Assembly: GCA_028707415.1 (NCBI GenBank)
Contig: JAQWBC010000048.1
Coordinates: forward strand, 1 to 7,063
DNA length: 7,063 nucleotides
Direction of reading: 5' to 3'
DNA from: Candidatus Izemoplasmatales bacterium
Lineage (GTDB): Bacteria; Bacillota_I; Bacilli_A; Izemoplasmatales; Hujiaoplasmataceae
A program made the translations under genes and the position numbers. A model generated the notes under the pieces. That model saw nothing but the letters and a program-made list of their open reading frames with translations, had not been told where the DNA came from and did not search any database. Positions 5,786 to 7,063 of this stretch are shown here, piece after piece. How positions within the stretch are numbered: the first letter of the stretch is position 1; every line of letters starts with the position of its first letter.

Positions 5786-6325
5786 GTGAAAAACAAAATT
5801 ACTCGCAATGTTACTTTAAACCGAGGCGAAGTGATTCAAAAGGAATTTAAAAACCTCAAAGTAAAAAACAAGATTTGTTCGATCTTAGTAACGGATAAAC
5901 GGTTAATCATCTACACTTTTGGGCGTGAATTGGTAAAAGGGCGTAAAGTCAAACGCCAAATCATGAATGAAATCGATTTGAATTCCATTCATCGTTTTGA
6001 GTATTTTTATGAATTTCAGAGTCGCCCATTATTATTGAGAATTTTTGGGTTCTTACTGTTTGTCGTTGGCGCTTTCCTAGCATACGCCAATTACTCCGGA
6101 ACCGCAGTGGCTTATTTTCCGGTTCTTGCAACTTATACTTATTATGTATACGGAGGAGCGGCGCTGCTAGTGATTGTTGGACTTGTGACCATTTTTTCTA
6201 CCGACAAACTATTAAAAATGCAGATTCGATCCGGAATGGAAGAGAAAACTGATTTGATTTTCTTTGCCGATAAATACAACGAATTAGCTTTGCGATACAT
6301 CGCGGGGCGCATTCATCACAAATAA
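5786..6325 (+). CDS. hypothetical membrane protein with PH-like (bPH-type) N-terminal region
   Basis: A 179-residue protein of unknown function. Residues 1-75 are strand-rich and carry an L-V-T-D-K-R-L-I-I-Y pattern (34-43), as in bacterial PH/GRAM-like domains (compare 'TdkRli'). A basic patch (K51-R57) and an I-D-L-N-S-I-H-R-F-E segment follow. Two hydrophobic helices come next (about 83-103 and 118-138). The remaining 40 residues look like one or two further strands plus a helix (L-I-F-F-A-D-K-Y-N-E-L-A-L-R-Y-I), resembling the closing part of a PH fold. Both ends should face the cytoplasm. The start is GTG 5786, 8 bases after AAGGGG; an ATG at 5778 is out of frame. It has its own promoter and terminator, so nothing links it functionally to its neighbours. 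The PH assignment is by pattern only and the ligand is unknown. Confidence 0.8.
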   Translation: MKNKITRNVTLNRGEVIQKEFKNLKVKNKICSILVTDKRLIIYTFGRELVKGRKVKRQIMNEIDLNSIHRFEYFYEFQSRPLLLRIFGFLLFVVGAFLAYANYSGTAVAYFPVLATYTYYVYGGAALLVIVGLVTIFSTDKLLKMQIRSGMEEKTDLIFFADKYNELALRYIAGRIHHK

Positions 6326-6347
6326 CGCCTTCGGGCGTTTTCTTTTT
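6324..6347 (+). terminator. intrinsic terminator with UUCG tetraloop
   Basis: AACGCC and GGCGTT (6324-6329 and 6334-6339) form a 6-bp stem closed by C-G over a UUCG loop. A T-rich run follows to 6347. The stem starts inside the TAA stop codon of the PH-like gene. Confidence 0.92.
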
Positions 6348-6377
6348 CAAACTTTCAATAACGAATATACATGCTTG

Positions 6378-6386
6378 TGCTATAAT
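6378..6386 (+). promoter_or_regulatory. predicted extended -10 promoter of the MFS transporter gene
   Basis: TGCTATAAT (6378-6386) is a perfect extended -10. No convincing -35 lies 16-18 bases upstream. The start point would be near 6393, giving a leader of about 57 bases before the ATG at 6450. Confidence 0.7.
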
Positions 6387-6394
6387 ATGTTTGT

Positions 6395-6412
6395 TGCATC
6401 ATAATAGATGCA
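6395..6412. repeat. short inverted repeat in the MFS leader, possible operator
   Basis: TGCATC (6395-6400) and GATGCA (6407-6412) are exact inverted repeats separated by ATAATA. They lie immediately after the predicted start point of the MFS promoter. The position suits a repressor site; as an RNA hairpin it would be weak. No regulator is identified. Confidence 0.4.
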
Positions 6413-6449
6413 TCCAATCCAATTCATTAAACAATAAGGAGAAACAGGT

Positions 6450-7063
6450 ATGAAATTAGACTACAAAAAAACGTTTTTTGTCGGATTAGCCTTTTTTGCC
6501 ATTTGTATGTTTTGGCAAACTTATGACTCAGTCATTACCAAGATTTTGATTGATAAATTCGGACTCAACCAGACTTGGTCAGGCGTCGTCATGGCGCTTG
6601 ATAACGTATTGGCGCTAGTCATGTTGCCATTGTTTGGAGGATTATCAGACAAGACTAATTCCAAATATGGGCGCCGAACGCCATATATTGTCGTTGGCAC
6701 AGTTTTGGCGGCATTTGCTTTCGTCGCTTTGTCATTCGCGGACAACTATCAAACCGTAAAAATTAACGAAACTCAAATTGTTGATGATTACGCTGATTAT
6801 GCCTACGAAAAAGAAGTCATGCAGGGCGCAATTATGAATTATGAAGACGAAACGGCCATGAAGGTAAAATATGACAAAGGCGATATTACTTTAACAGAAT
6901 ATACCACATGGCAACTGGAATGGACTGGATATATGATCAAATGGGGATTCCAAAATGAAACCCTCAAAAACGAAAAAGACGATCTTTTAGAGGCCGGTCA
7001 ATTATCACAAGGAGCATATGACCGTTGGATTGAAAATACATATGATGTCATGACTCAAGCTGT
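6450..7063 (+). CDS. MFS transporter, sugar/cation symporter-like, N-terminal part (3' end outside window)
   Basis: The frame is open from ATG 6450 to the window end: 204 residues plus 2 bases. AAGGAG (6436-6441) lies 8 bases upstream. Three membrane helices are visible (about 8-28, 43-62 and 78-97). The loop between helices 2 and 3 carries the MFS motif A form G-G-L-S-D-K-T-N-S-K-Y-G-R-R-T-P (63-78), as in GPH/SLC45-like sugar transporters. From about residue 98 the chain is polar, rich in acidic residues, Tyr and Trp, and has no further helix before the edge. This puts an insertion of more than 100 residues on the outside, between helices 3 and 4. Two parts of it resemble each other (about 143-162 and 182-201). 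The likely role is uptake of a sugar or other small solute; the substrate is unknown. The gene has its own promoter. Confidence 0.88.
   Translation, partial: MKLDYKKTFFVGLAFFAICMFWQTYDSVITKILIDKFGLNQTWSGVVMALDNVLALVMLPLFGGLSDKTNSKYGRRTPYIVVGTVLAAFAFVALSFADNYQTVKINETQIVDDYADYAYEKEVMQGAIMNYEDETAMKVKYDKGDITLTEYTTWQLEWTGYMIKWGFQNETLKNEKDDLLEAGQLSQGAYDRWIENTYDVMTQA

Noticed and set aside
6521..6745. A 74-codon minus-strand frame inside the MFS gene
   Set aside because: It is antisense to conserved MFS helices and motif A, with no ribosome binding site or known domain.
1..7063. Mycoplasma-type genetic code (TGA as Trp), mobile elements, CRISPR, tRNA or rRNA
   Set aside because: The genes stay open without reading TGA as Trp and Trp is encoded by TGG. 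I saw no transposase, phage or integrase gene, no long terminal inverted repeats, no regularly spaced repeats and no cloverleaf.

Overview
The window comes from a low-GC, Firmicutes/Tenericutes-like anaerobe. The base composition is AT-rich, ribosome binding sites are strong AAGGAG-type, and all six visible stop codons are TAA. Trp is encoded by TGG and no in-frame TGA is needed, so the code looks standard rather than Mycoplasma-type. An [FeFe] hydrogenase at the left edge points to fermentative, hydrogen-evolving metabolism. A lineage near Acholeplasma/Izemoplasma or Clostridia would fit, but this is inference from gene content only.

Layout, left to right. (1) 1-381: the C-terminal end of an [FeFe] hydrogenase, cut by the window edge. 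(2) 385-417: a perfect 13-bp hairpin shared as terminator with the convergent gene. (3) 422-1018 (-): a Crp/Fnr-family regulator. (4) 1032-1047: a perfect 16-bp palindrome between that regulator and a divergent operon. (5) 1099-2787: a NitT/TauT-type ABC importer pair, a lipoprotein binding protein followed by a permease, with no ATPase gene beside it. (6) 2802-2953: a near-consensus promoter, a yybP-ykoY (Mn2+) riboswitch aptamer and its terminator. (7) 2981-5674: a P2A-type cation-transporting ATPase. (8) 5786-6325: a small membrane protein with a bacterial PH-like N-terminal part, with its own promoter and a UUCG-loop terminator. (9) 6450-7063: the start of an MFS sugar-transporter-like protein, cut by the right edge, with an unusual large extracytoplasmic insertion.

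Two regulatory circuits can be read directly. In the first, the palindrome lies just downstream of the predicted start point of the regulator's own promoter. It is also centred at -41.5 relative to the predicted start of the ABC operon, whose -10 is perfect but whose -35 is very poor. This is the geometry expected for autorepression combined with class II activation of the transporter. In the second, the riboswitch's P1 helix and the downstream terminator compete for the same bases. Mn2+ binding should therefore allow read-through into the P-type ATPase, which suggests the pump exports Mn2+ (possibly also Ca2+).

I see no mobile element, CRISPR array, tRNA or rRNA. No stretch over 300 bases lacks a gene. 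I did not find a clear wholly new system. The least explained items are the orphan ABC importer and its regulator, the PH-like protein interrupted by a membrane hairpin, and the repeat-bearing insertion in the MFS protein.
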